Numbered from the stretch's first letter, positions 37,339 through 46,386 are shown. The stretch is 64,000 bases of DNA from Barnesiella sp. (GCA_014800945.1 JAAVFD010000027.1:1-64000), one strand, 5' to 3'. A program made the numbers and translations. The notes: generated by a model not told the origin, from the sequence alone.

Positions 37339-38766
37339 ATGATAAATCGCGTTCTCATTAGAATAAAGGTAGTGCAGCTATTATATTCTTATCTGCTCAC
37401 CAGAAGTGAATTTAAGATAGAGGCTTTACCGGAGTCACCGACTCGCGATAAGAGGTTTGCGCACGCAATGTATATTGACACACTCCTTTTCATAATGCAG
37501 TTGAGTGGATTTCGGGTTCAGAAAGATTTTGATTCTGCCCTTTTGTCTTCTATGGGCGACAATAAGTATCTGAACTCTAATAAAATAATCCGAGCGCTTG
37601 CAAGTGATGACAGATTGCGTAGTGTTATCGCTAAAGAATCTCAATCCCTTAGCAATTTTAATGAATGTGCTAAGGAAATCTTCGACAAGATAATTAATTC
37701 ATCAATTTATAGAAGCTATATACGACTCAAATCTAAAGATGTAAATGAAGATTTGAAATTTTGGACTGTCATTATAGCTACCGTATTGGCTAAAGATGAA
37801 CATTTCATAGAGTGCGCCCGCAAGAATGCCGATTTTACACTTTCCGGTTTTGAGCGAGGGATCCAGATGGCTATTGAAACTTTGTCCAGCTACAGCGATA
37901 CAAAGTCAACTCTCAATGAAGCGAGAAATTCTTTAGATAAATCTCTGGATAAAGCGCGTGAATTGTACTTCGCCTTATTGCTCTTACCGGTTGAATTGAC
38001 CCGTCTCCAGGATCAGAAACTTGATGCTGCCAAGCATAAATATTTGCCATCTGCTGAAGATTTGAATCCTGACACACGTTTTGTAGATAATATTTTCCCA
38101 AAACTAATCAGTGAAGCTCCAGCGGTAAAAGATTTCTTGAAGGATAATCCAATAGGTTGGGAAAGTGACTTTAATCTCACAAAGAATCTACTTGACAAGA
38201 TATTAGCATCAGATATCTACAAGAATTACATGAACAAACCGGCTGTTGATAGGGCCGCTGATTGTGATTTTTGGAGAGCCGTTTATAAATCCATTATATT
38301 ACCGTCAGATGAACTCGCTGAAGTACTTGAATCAAAAAGCGTTTTCTGGAATGATGATATTGAAATAATGGGCACATTTGTTTTGAAAACGATTAAGAGA
38401 ATTGCAAATTCAGACAAAGAGCCTGTTGAACTCCTGCCGAAATTCAAGGATGATGAAGATGCCCGATTTGGTTCTGAACTTTTTATGTTCGCGGTAAATA
38501 ATCTTGAAGAATACCGTTCATATATCGATAAATTTATAAATGCCACTCAGTGGGATCCTGAGAGACTTGCGTTTATGGATGGTGTGATAATGATAACCGC
38601 TATAGCCGAATTGTTAAATTTCCCGGCAATTCCACTTCCTGTTACGTTAAATGAATACATTGAGATAGCTAATTCGTACAGTTCACCCCGCAGTGGGCAG
38701 TTTATTAATGGAATATTGTATTCAGTTATCAATTTTCTCCGTCAGGAGGGTAAGCTCAGTAAATAA
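37339..38766 (+). CDS. nusB: Transcription antitermination factor NusB with a duplicated internal module
   Basis: NusB with NusE binds boxA RNA and supports rRNA antitermination. 475 residues against about 310 in the Bacteroides form as I remember it. The start (M-I-N-R-V-L-I-R-I-K) and the C-terminal NusB fold (~370-475, with R-L-A-F-M-D, L-N-E-Y-I-E-I-A and the terminal K-L) are typical. Residues ~42-185 look like a diverged copy of ~208-358: D-K-I-I-N-S-S-I-Y-R-S-Y with F-W at 116-142 matches D-K-I-L-A-S-D-I-Y-K-N-Y with F-W at 286-312, offset 170. First gene of nusB-yajC-ybbR-coaE. Confidence 0.9.
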   Translation: MINRVLIRIKVVQLLYSYLLTRSEFKIEALPESPTRDKRFAHAMYIDTLLFIMQLSGFRVQKDFDSALLSSMGDNKYLNSNKIIRALASDDRLRSVIAKESQSLSNFNECAKEIFDKIINSSIYRSYIRLKSKDVNEDLKFWTVIIATVLAKDEHFIECARKNADFTLSGFERGIQMAIETLSSYSDTKSTLNEARNSLDKSLDKARELYFALLLLPVELTRLQDQKLDAAKHKYLPSAEDLNPDTRFVDNIFPKLISEAPAVKDFLKDNPIGWESDFNLTKNLLDKILASDIYKNYMNKPAVDRAADCDFWRAVYKSIILPSDELAEVLESKSVFWNDDIEIMGTFVLKTIKRIANSDKEPVELLPKFKDDEDARFGSELFMFAVNNLEEYRSYIDKFINATQWDPERLAFMDGVIMITAIAELLNFPAIPLPVTLNEYIEIANSYSSPRSGQFINGILYSVINFLRQEGKLSK

Positions 38767-38794
38767 ATAATAACCCAATAATTTTTTTCTTAAG

Positions 38795-39130
38795 ATGATT
38801 AATAATCTTGTTTTACTCCAGGACTCGAATGCCGGAGGTGCCATGAATCTGATTATGATTGTGGTTCTTATCGTAATCTTCTATTTTTTTATGATTCGCC
38901 CACAACAGAAAAAACAGAAAGAGATTCGTAAATTCCGTGAAGGCATCAAAGAAGGAGACACTATCGTGACAGCAGGCGGTATTTACGGAAAAGTACGTCG
39001 CATTAAAGAAACAACTATTCTGATAGAAATTTCAAAAGGTGTTGAAATCAGAGTTGATAAAGGTTCTGTTTATCCTTCAGCTGCTGATGTTATCAATGAT
39101 ACAACTAACAAAATTGAGGACGCAAAATAA
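38795..39130 (+). CDS. yajC: Preprotein translocase subunit YajC
   Basis: Accessory subunit of the SecDF-YajC complex at the inner membrane. 111 residues: one membrane helix (~16-36), then the conserved M-I-R-P-Q-Q-K-K-Q-K and G-D-T-I-V-T-A-G-G-I-Y-G-K-V. 28 bases after nusB. Confidence 0.95.
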   Translation: MINNLVLLQDSNAGGAMNLIMIVVLIVIFYFFMIRPQQKKQKEIRKFREGIKEGDTIVTAGGIYGKVRRIKETTILIEISKGVEIRVDKGSVYPSAADVINDTTNKIEDAK

Positions 39131-39157
39131 TATATAACATAAAAAGGCTACACCGTA

Positions 39158-40144
39158 ATGATAGTAGAACGCATCAGAGCCCTGAAAATTAGATTGTCGG
39201 ATGCAATCCATTCCGCCAAAGGGAGAGATGTGATTCTCTATCTTATGTGTGTATGTGTAGCTTTTATATTCTGGGCTCTCTTCTCTCTTGACTCGGATAT
39301 ACAGCGTGACTATGAAGTTCCGTTAGAGATTGTAGATAAACCGGACAGTGTTACACTTATCGGTAATCTTCCATCTTACCTTGGAGTTTCGGTGCAGGGG
39401 AAGGGTTCTCAACTTATAAGATTTTCATGGGGAAAACTAACACCGGTAAAGCTTCCATTCAATGAAAATATATCTGAAAAAAATATATTTTCAATGTCAA
39501 AGCTTAAGATTGACAGTAGATTGAGAGACTATTTCGGAGGAGGGGTGCAAATAACATCGGTAAGACCGGATACTCTTAGAGTTCCATATACTACTTCACC
39601 GGGAGTAATGTTACCGGTAGTTCTTCGTGCTGATGTGCATGCGAGTTTGCAAAGTGTAATCAGCGGAAAAATTAAATCTAATGTCGATTCAGTAAGAGTT
39701 TACGGCATAAATGGAGTGCCTCATTCTTTGAAATTTGTGGAAACTGAAAGATTCAGTCGTTCAGGACTCAATGACACAACTACAGTAGAGGTTAATATAG
39801 AACCTATACCCGGGTTGAGAATAATTCCGGATAAAATAAAAGTTATTATTCCGGTAGAACCACTCATATTAAAGACTCGCTCCATTTTGGTTGAGCGAAC
39901 AGGACTACCTAATAACACCGGACTCATAACATTCCCGGCTCGTGTGGAGGTGAATTATCTTGTGCCTATGAGTGAATACAATAAAGATTATCCTATATCG
40001 GCGTATGTTGAATTCTCTGATGTAAATCACTCTACACAGAAAGCTAAAGTACATTTATCCACTTTGCCTAAAGTTTGTCAGAACGTTTCAGTTGTGCCTG
40101 ATAGTGTTGAATTTATTATTGAACGCACAAATTCTAAAAATTGA
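39158..40144 (+). CDS. YbbR-like domain protein
   Basis: 328 residues with one N-terminal membrane helix (~24-44) and three or so beta-rich YbbR-like repeats outside the cytoplasm. In Firmicutes YbbR (CdaR) regulates the c-di-AMP cyclase CdaA; in Bacteroidales the gene sits between yajC and coaE and its role is not established. Its stop shares one base with the coaE ATG (TGATG). Confidence 0.82.
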   Translation: MIVERIRALKIRLSDAIHSAKGRDVILYLMCVCVAFIFWALFSLDSDIQRDYEVPLEIVDKPDSVTLIGNLPSYLGVSVQGKGSQLIRFSWGKLTPVKLPFNENISEKNIFSMSKLKIDSRLRDYFGGGVQITSVRPDTLRVPYTTSPGVMLPVVLRADVHASLQSVISGKIKSNVDSVRVYGINGVPHSLKFVETERFSRSGLNDTTTVEVNIEPIPGLRIIPDKIKVIIPVEPLILKTRSILVERTGLPNNTGLITFPARVEVNYLVPMSEYNKDYPISAYVEFSDVNHSTQKAKVHLSTLPKVCQNVSVVPDSVEFIIERTNSKN

Positions 40145-40722
40145 TGTCTGTTATTGCTATTTCGGGTGGAATAGGAAGCGGTAAAAGTGTCGTTTCCCGA
40201 ATTCTGACTGCAATGGGTTATCCGGTTTATGATTGTGATTCCGAGGCTAAAAGAATAATGAACAACAGTCCGTCAATTAAGTCTTTTATCAAGAGAAATA
40301 TATCAGATGAAGCTATATTGGCGGATCAAAGCATTGATAGAACTCATCTTGCCGATGTGGTTTTCAAGAATCAGGTTAAGTTGGAGATGCTTAATTCTGT
40401 TGTTCATGACGCGGTTAAAACAGACGTTGCCCAATGGGTAAAATCAAAGCCGGTATCATTTGTTGAAACCGCAATATTATACCAAAGTGGGCTCGATAAG
40501 TTAGTGAATCAAGTCTGGGAAATTGTAGCTCCGGATGAAATTCGCATCAATAGGGTAATGAAGCGTAATAGATTCTCGGCGGAACAGGTTAAAGATAGAA
40601 TAAAGTCACAGGATAGCTTTGTGATTCCTGAAAAGCATCCCGAAACGTTATTGATAAATAATGATGGGCTTGAACCGTTATTACCGGTTATTCTGAGTCT
40701 TCTGAAAAATCTTCAAAAGTAA
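40144..40722 (+). CDS. coaE: Dephospho-CoA kinase
   Basis: Last step of coenzyme A synthesis. 192 residues from the ATG at 40144; an upstream in-frame TTG at 40141 is less likely. P-loop G-G-I-G-S-G-K-S at residues 8-15, then G-Y-P-V-Y-D-C-D, the T-H-L-A-D-V-V-F segment and C-terminal R-I-K-S-Q. Its 3' end overlaps the convergent nitrilase-family gene by 35 bases. Confidence 0.95.
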   Translation: MSVIAISGGIGSGKSVVSRILTAMGYPVYDCDSEAKRIMNNSPSIKSFIKRNISDEAILADQSIDRTHLADVVFKNQVKLEMLNSVVHDAVKTDVAQWVKSKPVSFVETAILYQSGLDKLVNQVWEIVAPDEIRINRVMKRNRFSAEQVKDRIKSQDSFVIPEKHPETLLINNDGLEPLLPVILSLLKNLQK

Positions 40723-41509
40723 AAGTGTCAGCGTCTCTCCAGGGGCTGAATCTTTCTCTGTCAAGATTCAGTTTATCTCTATCAAGTGTGCAGTATATTA
40801 CACCGTCATCACTTCTTATGGCTATATCCTTTCCCCAGTTATCAAAAGCAAAGGTATCCTCAAACGGATATTCTCCGTATTCATCTTGCCCACCTCTATT
40901 GCAACCGATAACATAAGCTTGATTTTCAATAGCTCGTGCTATCAGCAGATGTTTCCATGCATATGCTCTTGCGTGAGCCCAGTTTGCGGGTATTATAAGA
41001 AGGTCGTATTTTAGTGCTGAATTTCTCAACCATGCAGGGAAACGCAAATCGTAGCAAACTGCAGTCATAATCTTCCACCCTTTGAATTCAATAATCTCAG
41101 GCATACATTTCCCCGGTGAGAAAATATTCTGTTCACCCCCCAGGGTAAAAAGGTGACGCTTATCATAGTAATGTTCCTTGCAGTCTGGTGATATGAAGAA
41201 CGCCCGATTCAGAATCTTTCCTTTATGAGAACAAACAAAACTACCGCAAATAGCTAAATTATTTCTTAAGGATAATTCCTTTAATGTGGTAATTGTGTCA
41301 CCTTCAATTGTCTCAGCTAAAGAAGCCATGATCTCCGGGGATTTCCTGAACCCGGTAGAAAAAAGTTCAGGTAGAACCAAGATGTCAACATTCTGTTCCA
41401 ATGCTCCGATGATATCACTGACTGTACTCAAATTGATTTTTACGTCTCCGAAAGTAATGTCAATCGGGGCAATGGCTATTTTCAAAACTGATTTTACAAC
41501 CTCATTCAT
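40688..41509 (-). CDS. Nitrilase-superfamily amidase (omega-amidase-like)
   Basis: C-N hydrolase of the carbon-nitrogen hydrolase family. 273 residues with the full triad: E48 (L-P-E-L-F), K117 (Y-D-K-R-H-L-F) and C152 (V-C-Y-D-L-R-F-P). The tyrosine pair and D-K-R-H-L-F pattern point to the omega-amidase branch, which clears alpha-ketoglutaramate or ketosuccinamate; substrate is inferred. Overlaps the upstream acyltransferase stop by four bases (ATGA) and, at its 3' end, coaE. Confidence 0.9.
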   Translation of the reverse strand: MNEVVKSVLKIAIAPIDITFGDVKINLSTVSDIIGALEQNVDILVLPELFSTGFRKSPEIMASLAETIEGDTITTLKELSLRNNLAICGSFVCSHKGKILNRAFFISPDCKEHYYDKRHLFTLGGEQNIFSPGKCMPEIIEFKGWKIMTAVCYDLRFPAWLRNSALKYDLLIIPANWAHARAYAWKHLLIARAIENQAYVIGCNRGGQDEYGEYPFEDTFAFDNWGKDIAIRSDDGVIYCTLDRDKLNLDRERFSPWRDADTFTFEDFSEDSE

Positions 41510-42045
41510 TCAGCAGAGAAATTTTCCGGGTGACGTCCTTTGAAAGGGCGGTAATAATCTTTAATAGCTCTCATATCTTTTTCCGCATCACCGGTTGGAA
41601 TAAAAGTCTGTTCTATGACAATATTCTTTGTTGAATAATCTATAGCTCCGAGGACTATTGGAATCTGTGCTCCATAAGCTATATGAAGAAATCCGTATCG
41701 CCATTTATCCGTTCTACTTCTCGTTCCCTCTGGAGTAATGGCGAGACACATGGATTGTGAATTATTAAATTTGTCAATAATATTCTCAACAAGCGAACTG
41801 CCTTTCTTTCTGGGTACGGGAATTCCTCCGATTGCTTTGAAAATAATTCCTAAGGGAAAGAAGAACCATGATTCTTTCATAAGAAATCCGGCTTTTCTTC
41901 CAATAGATGCGTATGCGAGTTTACCGAAAATAAAATCCCAGTTAGAAGTGTGAGGCGCAACGCATATAATGCATTTCGGATAGTCGGGAACGGTGATATT
42001 AATCTTCCATCCCGCAACCTTCAATAAAAATCCAGCTAAGTTCAT
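41506..42045 (-). CDS. Lysophospholipid acyltransferase family protein (PlsC-like)
   Basis: 179 residues, short for PlsC. Acyltransferase block I H-T-S-N-W-D (H32 and D37, the H-x4-D catalytic pair), block II G-G-I-P-V-P-R and block III P-E-G-T-R-S-R are present. Likely moves acyl groups onto a glycerol or related lipid at the inner membrane; the small size suggests the divergent short branch common in Bacteroidales. Nine bases after the upstream 111-residue gene. Confidence 0.88.
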   Translation of the reverse strand: MNLAGFLLKVAGWKINITVPDYPKCIICVAPHTSNWDFIFGKLAYASIGRKAGFLMKESWFFFPLGIIFKAIGGIPVPRKKGSSLVENIIDKFNNSQSMCLAITPEGTRSRTDKWRYGFLHIAYGAQIPIVLGAIDYSTKNIVIEQTFIPTGDAEKDMRAIKDYYRPFKGRHPENFSAE

Positions 42046-42053
42046 CTTTTAGC

Positions 42054-42389
42054 TCAATCCTTATTTTTGGGGAGAGCACTGTTCATTTTATCTATTATCT
42101 CTTGAACGCGTTTGTTAAATTCATCAGTCAACGATTTGAAGGCTTTGTCCATGAAGTTTTTCTTGGCTATATTGTAAGCTTTGAGACTGTCAAAATTCTT
42201 GGGAACTTTGTCAAAGTTAACATTGACTCTTGAAAGCGTTTCCTCTTGAAGAGCAGCTACATCACGTAATGAATCATTCAACACATCTTTATTGACTTCC
42301 TCAACGAGATATTTAGCAAGTGCACATTCTGCGGCTACCTCACCGCATATATAACGAATTTCCTTTTTTAGCTGTCTTTTGTTTGCCAT
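42054..42389 (-). CDS. Conserved hypothetical helical protein
   Basis: 111 residues, all predicted helical, charged, no membrane segment, no catalytic motif. The opening M-A-N-K-R-Q-L-K-K-E-I-R-Y-I-C-G resembles an uncharacterised Bacteroidales family that I recall from similar gene neighbourhoods. Followed closely by the acyltransferase and nitrilase-family genes, and 22 bases after the threonine-synthase-like gene, so probably one leftward unit. Confidence 0.7.
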   Translation of the reverse strand: MANKRQLKKEIRYICGEVAAECALAKYLVEEVNKDVLNDSLRDVAALQEETLSRVNVNFDKVPKNFDSLKAYNIAKKNFMDKAFKSLTDEFNKRVQEIIDKMNSALPKNKD

Positions 42390-42411
42390 ATGTTATCTAT
42401 TTATAGTTAAA

Positions 42412-43578
42412 TTATTCTGTTAAAATAATACGTTTGAACGCATTATAAGTAGGAGAGATCGAATTGTGATGAACCGGAGATTCAACCAACCGTGCTTTTA
42501 TATCAGGAGTTGCAGTAGCAAGAAAAGCACCGAATTCATCATCTTTCAGTTCTTTCAATAGGGCAGAAGCATTCACAGCAGTCGAATAATCTGCCGTATA
42601 ATGATATTGATTATGGAGAGCATCTTTACAACTGATCATATCACTTTCTGTAATTATAACAGTTGAAACTGGTATTTTGCTCGATTCTAATAAATATTCT
42701 ACTCTTGGCTTATTGATTGGATTCTCTGTTTCCTTTTCAAAATATGCTGCAATGATTTTTTTTATTGGAAGTCCCATTTCAGACGCTATCAGCAGAGCCG
42801 TAACATCTGCGAGATTGCCACCTGGAACCGCAAAAACTATATTGTCGGGTGTCGCTCCATTTTCAATCATTCGTGCACAGATATGGAAATATTGAATTAC
42901 AAGTGGCAGCAATGATGATATGTTAATGGTATTAGCCGATGTGAGAATTACCGTATCTCTTAAAGTTTTATCAACCAAAGCCGCTTGTGTAATAGATAGA
43001 CTTTCTGATTCAGATCCTCTTACCTCAATAGCAGTTATATTTTTACCATTATTACAAATCTTAGCCAGTGCTTCCTCCGATAATTTTCCTTTAGGGGAAA
43101 CCACAAAGATTCTGAACTTATCTGAGTTTGAAAAAGCATCTGAAACAGCGATTCCATAATCGGATGATACAGAGGCTAATAATTTTATCCTTTTGTTAGC
43201 AGGTACATCAAAGAATAACTCAAAAAATTGAGCCATAAACCGGACGCTTAAATCTCTACATGAACCGGATGGACCATGAAAAAGCTCTGCGGCAAACAAT
43301 CTGTCGCCTTTCAGATGAATTACCGGGATTGGGAAAGTTAATACAGCAGAGATAACATCCTTAATTTTCTCGGAAGATATATCTTCGCCAAGCATAGCCG
43401 ATAAAACAACGTATGATATGTCAGCCAAGGACATTTCATACATATTTCGAAAAAATGCGCCGGGCAATACCGGTATTTCTGCCGGCAAATATAATCCACC
43501 ATTGTCAGCAATACCTGAGATGACCGCCTCCTTAAAAGGGGTTCTCAAAGAGTAATTTCCGGTACTTAAGAATTTCAT
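42412..43578 (-). CDS. Threonine-synthase-like protein lacking the catalytic PLP lysine (pseudoenzyme)
   Basis: 388 residues, shorter than typical threonine synthases (about 430). The fold is recognisable: an N-terminal M-K-F-L-S-T-G-N segment, E-L-F-H-G-P at 98-103, S-A-N-T-I-N-I-S and V-P-G-G-N. Where threonine synthase has the PLP-binding lysine (G-P-T-L-A-F-K-D), this protein reads G-P-S-G-S-C-R-D with R108. Two other cofactor loops have also changed: S-G-D-T-G is S-S-D-Y-G, and G-N-F-G-D is G-N-L-A-D. It therefore should not form the internal aldimine. The frame is intact, so it may have another role or be decaying. A -7 box precedes it. Confidence 0.8.
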   Translation of the reverse strand: MKFLSTGNYSLRTPFKEAVISGIADNGGLYLPAEIPVLPGAFFRNMYEMSLADISYVVLSAMLGEDISSEKIKDVISAVLTFPIPVIHLKGDRLFAAELFHGPSGSCRDLSVRFMAQFFELFFDVPANKRIKLLASVSSDYGIAVSDAFSNSDKFRIFVVSPKGKLSEEALAKICNNGKNITAIEVRGSESESLSITQAALVDKTLRDTVILTSANTINISSLLPLVIQYFHICARMIENGATPDNIVFAVPGGNLADVTALLIASEMGLPIKKIIAAYFEKETENPINKPRVEYLLESSKIPVSTVIITESDMISCKDALHNQYHYTADYSTAVNASALLKELKDDEFGAFLATATPDIKARLVESPVHHNSISPTYNAFKRIILTE

Positions 43579-43595
43579 GTCGGTTTGTTTACTGA

Positions 43596-43603
43596 CAAAG
43601 GTA
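43596..43603 (-). promoter_or_regulatory. -7 box of the threonine-synthase-like gene
   Basis: On the - strand TACCTTTG, a perfect TAnnTTTG, leaves a leader of roughly 14 bases before the ATG at 43578. The full leftward string (42412-40688 genes) can be read from it. Confidence 0.6.
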
Positions 43604-43650
43604 CTACTTTTTAGTTCGGCTTAATGCCTATTTGAGTTTATTTAACTCTA

Positions 43651-45273
43651 TCATAATTTATAGGTACACATTATGTGGAATCCAAACTGTCTGCTATTAA
43701 TTATCGGATTAGTCACATAAGTATTGTCAACTTTTACGCGCATTTTATCATACATTGTTTTTCTGGCATAAAAATCAAACCCCCCGGTAAGATATAAGCG
43801 ATTGATTAATTTGTAATTTACTGTTGTTTCAAAATGATTGAAATATGAATGTGAGGCATCCCCTTGAACATCAACCGGACAACCTTCAGGAGTGAGCGAC
43901 CAATTGAACTGAGTATTATATCCCTTCCAGGTATATAATCGGTAGTGCTGATTGGCTAAACGCAGGTGTAGTTTATCACCCCATAATGCCATATTTAATG
44001 AAGCCTTAATAGAAAAACCGGAACCCCAGTTATAATTTCTGTGGTAATCACGATAAAAATCGGTAAGTATTCCGGCTAATGCAACTGCGTTTAGGTGAAC
44101 ATATCCGTCAAGAGACATAATTTTTGTCGGATTATATCTGTACATTAGTCCACCGCCAACCGAAGCAGGTGTTCCTAATTTATACGGTACGGAGCAAGGG
44201 AAATAAACAGCTTTTCTTTCGGGGCGTATCGTATCGGAATCGAAGTAATCAAAATGTTGATATAAACCGATATTCAAGTTTGCTTTTTTTGTGTCATGGA
44301 TTTCTTTTGAAAGCAATCGTCCCATTGCCTCTATCCTGCTAAGCAGAGGTTGTGTTTTTATGTATTGCAATTCCATCAGGAATGAAAAGTAGTCGTACGG
44401 AATATTGGTTGACTCAGAATAACGGTAGCCGTACTCGATATTAATTTCAGCTGATGCACCAGCTTTGCTCCCAGTATCGTTGTCAATTAGTGACAGATAT
44501 CTACAACCTAACGATAATTCAACGCTCACCGGTGGCACTCCGAATCTTTTTCCTGAAGTAGCTCTCTTCTTCCACGCTGCCCCAGTGATTATGCGATTTA
44601 TTCCCTTCATCGGGTCAATAATGAACGCGGCAGCTTCACGCCCAAATCTCTCTGCGCCGGTTGTTCGGTCATCAAGAACTAGATCAGAGGTTCTGTAAAG
44701 CACTTCTCCTAATGCAGCTCCTCCTATCGGTGTGGCTATTATGTCATTAGTAGAAGGGTATTCTCTTTCCATGAATAGTTCCCACATAGCGCTCCCACCG
44801 ATAGCAAATAATTCTGATTGCCAAAAATTATAACCGTTTGAGCGGGCGGCATTAAAATATAATGAGCCGCTATATGGGTGGGCAAACATATTGGTATTCA
44901 GATGGTCATTGTCCCATTCAAATCCATGTTTGAAATTCTCTTTTATGGAATTCCATGAAATGTACGCATATTGACCTTTGGATACATATCGGTCAAAGGA
45001 CCATAAGGCAAGATTGAATCCAACAGTTTCAGCACCAGCTCTCCAAAAATTCTTTTTCTGATGAAGCGACATATCCAAACTGTCAGGGGAGTGGGGTCTT
45101 GTAAGAATATGCCTGTATGAACGGTGTCGTCTATGGTGTCCCGAATAAATCACAGAGTTTTTATCTATACTTTTCAATGAATCATCAAGATTCATACTTA
45201 CTGAAAACAGAGGATATAAAAACAGTGATATAAATAACAGTAATGTAAATGCAAATACGCGATAATATCTCAT
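43651..45273 (-). CDS. DUF3943 domain outer-membrane protein
   Basis: 540 residues. N-terminal hydrophobic signal (~5-25). The DUF3943 domain (~70-215) is marked by N-F-W-R-A-G-A-E, W-D-N-D-H-L-N-T-N-M-F-A-H-P-Y-S-G-S-L-Y-F in outline, and E-Y-P-S-T-N-D-I. The C-terminal half is a run of alternating strands with many Tyr, consistent with a beta-barrel in the outer membrane. Function unknown. Single-gene unit with its own -7 box. Confidence 0.85.
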   Translation of the reverse strand: MRYYRVFAFTLLLFISLFLYPLFSVSMNLDDSLKSIDKNSVIYSGHHRRHRSYRHILTRPHSPDSLDMSLHQKKNFWRAGAETVGFNLALWSFDRYVSKGQYAYISWNSIKENFKHGFEWDNDHLNTNMFAHPYSGSLYFNAARSNGYNFWQSELFAIGGSAMWELFMEREYPSTNDIIATPIGGAALGEVLYRTSDLVLDDRTTGAERFGREAAAFIIDPMKGINRIITGAAWKKRATSGKRFGVPPVSVELSLGCRYLSLIDNDTGSKAGASAEINIEYGYRYSESTNIPYDYFSFLMELQYIKTQPLLSRIEAMGRLLSKEIHDTKKANLNIGLYQHFDYFDSDTIRPERKAVYFPCSVPYKLGTPASVGGGLMYRYNPTKIMSLDGYVHLNAVALAGILTDFYRDYHRNYNWGSGFSIKASLNMALWGDKLHLRLANQHYRLYTWKGYNTQFNWSLTPEGCPVDVQGDASHSYFNHFETTVNYKLINRLYLTGGFDFYARKTMYDKMRVKVDNTYVTNPIINSRQFGFHIMCTYKL

Positions 45274-45318
45274 TCTGTTATTTCCTTAATATTTTGACTT
45301 GAAAAATTGATTCACCGT

Positions 45319-45326
45319 CAAATTTA
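45319..45326 (-). promoter_or_regulatory. -7 box of the DUF3943 gene
   Basis: On the - strand TAAATTTG, a perfect TAnnTTTG, about 45 bases ahead of the ATG at 45273. No clear -33 element. Confidence 0.5.
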
Positions 45327-45474
45327 ATAATAATTCCGAAGTTAATAAAAAAAGCGGTAAGTCTTATGGCAGAAAAGCGACTCCAAGATTGAAATAGTAC
45401 TTTACTTCATACCAGAATACTATTAGTTGTGGGGTGATATATATGACTGGAGCTCAAATTGTTATAAACTTTAA

Positions 45475-45519
45475 GAGGCTGAGTCAAAATTTGTTTTTTG
45501 ATTCAGCCTCATGCTTTTT
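45475..45519 (+). terminator. Strong isolated hairpin terminator
   Basis: GAGGCTGAGTCAAAA (45475-45489), loop TTTGTT, TTTTGATTCAGCCTC (45496-45510): a 15-bp stem with one wobble, followed by ATGCTTTTTA. No gene runs into it on +, so it may end a non-coding or lost transcript. Confidence 0.6.
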
Positions 45520-45847
45520 AGAAAATTTCAGTCTTGACCTGAAATAGAATTACAATATAATAGCCTGTGTCTTATAATGGTTTGATAACCGAACTGAAAC
45601 CGCTGCAGTTATATGAACATCCTTAGCGTTTAATTCTCGTGAGTAACAACTACGGTGTCTGCGCTCACAAATACTCATATATAATTGTTTCAGTTTATAA
45701 AAATTACTTGAATTTCAGCATGACTCAAAGAGCCTTCGCTTCGAATAATCGGGACAGGGTCAATGGTTCAAAAATGCTATTATTCAGAAGTATATATATT
45801 TATTGATCTCTATCAACTTTCTGTAATTATAACAATCCTAAATCCAT
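45520..45847. other. Gene-free stretch
   Basis: AT-rich sequence without a credible coding frame. I see a small 7-bp hairpin near its left end (ATTTCAG with CTGAAAT, around 45526-45546) and nothing else that I can support. It could hold a small RNA or be debris left by a lost gene. Confidence 0.4.
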
Positions 45848-45880
45848 TTTGTTGAATTCAGTCAGCTTTTTATACCTTTG
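45848..45880 (+). promoter_or_regulatory. Consensus promoter of the Nim-like gene
   Basis: TTTG (45848-45851), 21 bases, TACCTTTG (45873-45880). Leader about 15 bases to the ATG at 45901. Confidence 0.7.
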
Positions 45881-45900
45881 TAATATAAATACAATTGTTT

Positions 45901-46386
45901 ATGAGAAGGATGAGAAAAACGGACAGACAATTGCCAATAGCGGAGGCTCTTGAAATATTTGATAAAGCTCCCTATGTAACATTGTCATTGATAGGATGTG
46001 ATGGTACAACTCCCTATGGTGTCCCACTCTCGATTGTCAGAAAAGATGACAAAACATTTTACTTCCATTGTGCTGATGAAGGAGAGAAACTTGATTGTAT
46101 TAATTCAAATTCAACTGTATGGCTATCCGCTGTTAGTAAGTGCTCACCGGCATTTGAACAAGAAAAAATGAATTTTACAGAGCACTATAGGTCAGCAATG
46201 GCAATGGGTACCGCTGAAATTGTGATAGATAGAGCTGAAAAAATTGAAGCACTCAGGCTCATTTGTGAGCGTTTTTTACCGAGGTATATGAATTTTTTTG
46301 AAAACGCAGTTGAAAGGAGTCTGGAAAGAACAACTGTAGTGAAGATTACTCTTACAGATTCTCCTATAGGCAAATGTAAGGAATAA
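45901..46386 (+). CDS. Pyridoxamine 5'-phosphate oxidase-like flavoprotein (Nim-related)
   Basis: 161 residues from the ATG at 45901 (another ATG at 45910). Split-barrel flavin-binding fold: Y-V-T-L-S-L near 25, the G-V-P-L-S-I motif and F-Y-F-H-C-A-D-E-G-E-K-L-D, as in the NimA/NimB nitroimidazole reductase relatives. Such proteins are common in anaerobes and most copies have no proven link to drug resistance. Monocistronic, between a consensus promoter and a strong terminator. Confidence 0.85.
   Translation: MRRMRKTDRQLPIAEALEIFDKAPYVTLSLIGCDGTTPYGVPLSIVRKDDKTFYFHCADEGEKLDCINSNSTVWLSAVSKCSPAFEQEKMNFTEHYRSAMAMGTAEIVIDRAEKIEALRLICERFLPRYMNFFENAVERSLERTTVVKITLTDSPIGKCKE

Noticed and set aside
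45721-45804. 28-codon frame in the gene-free stretch before the Nim-like gene
   Set aside because: No promoter at a proper distance, no recognisable composition, and the -7 box nearby serves the Nim-like gene.
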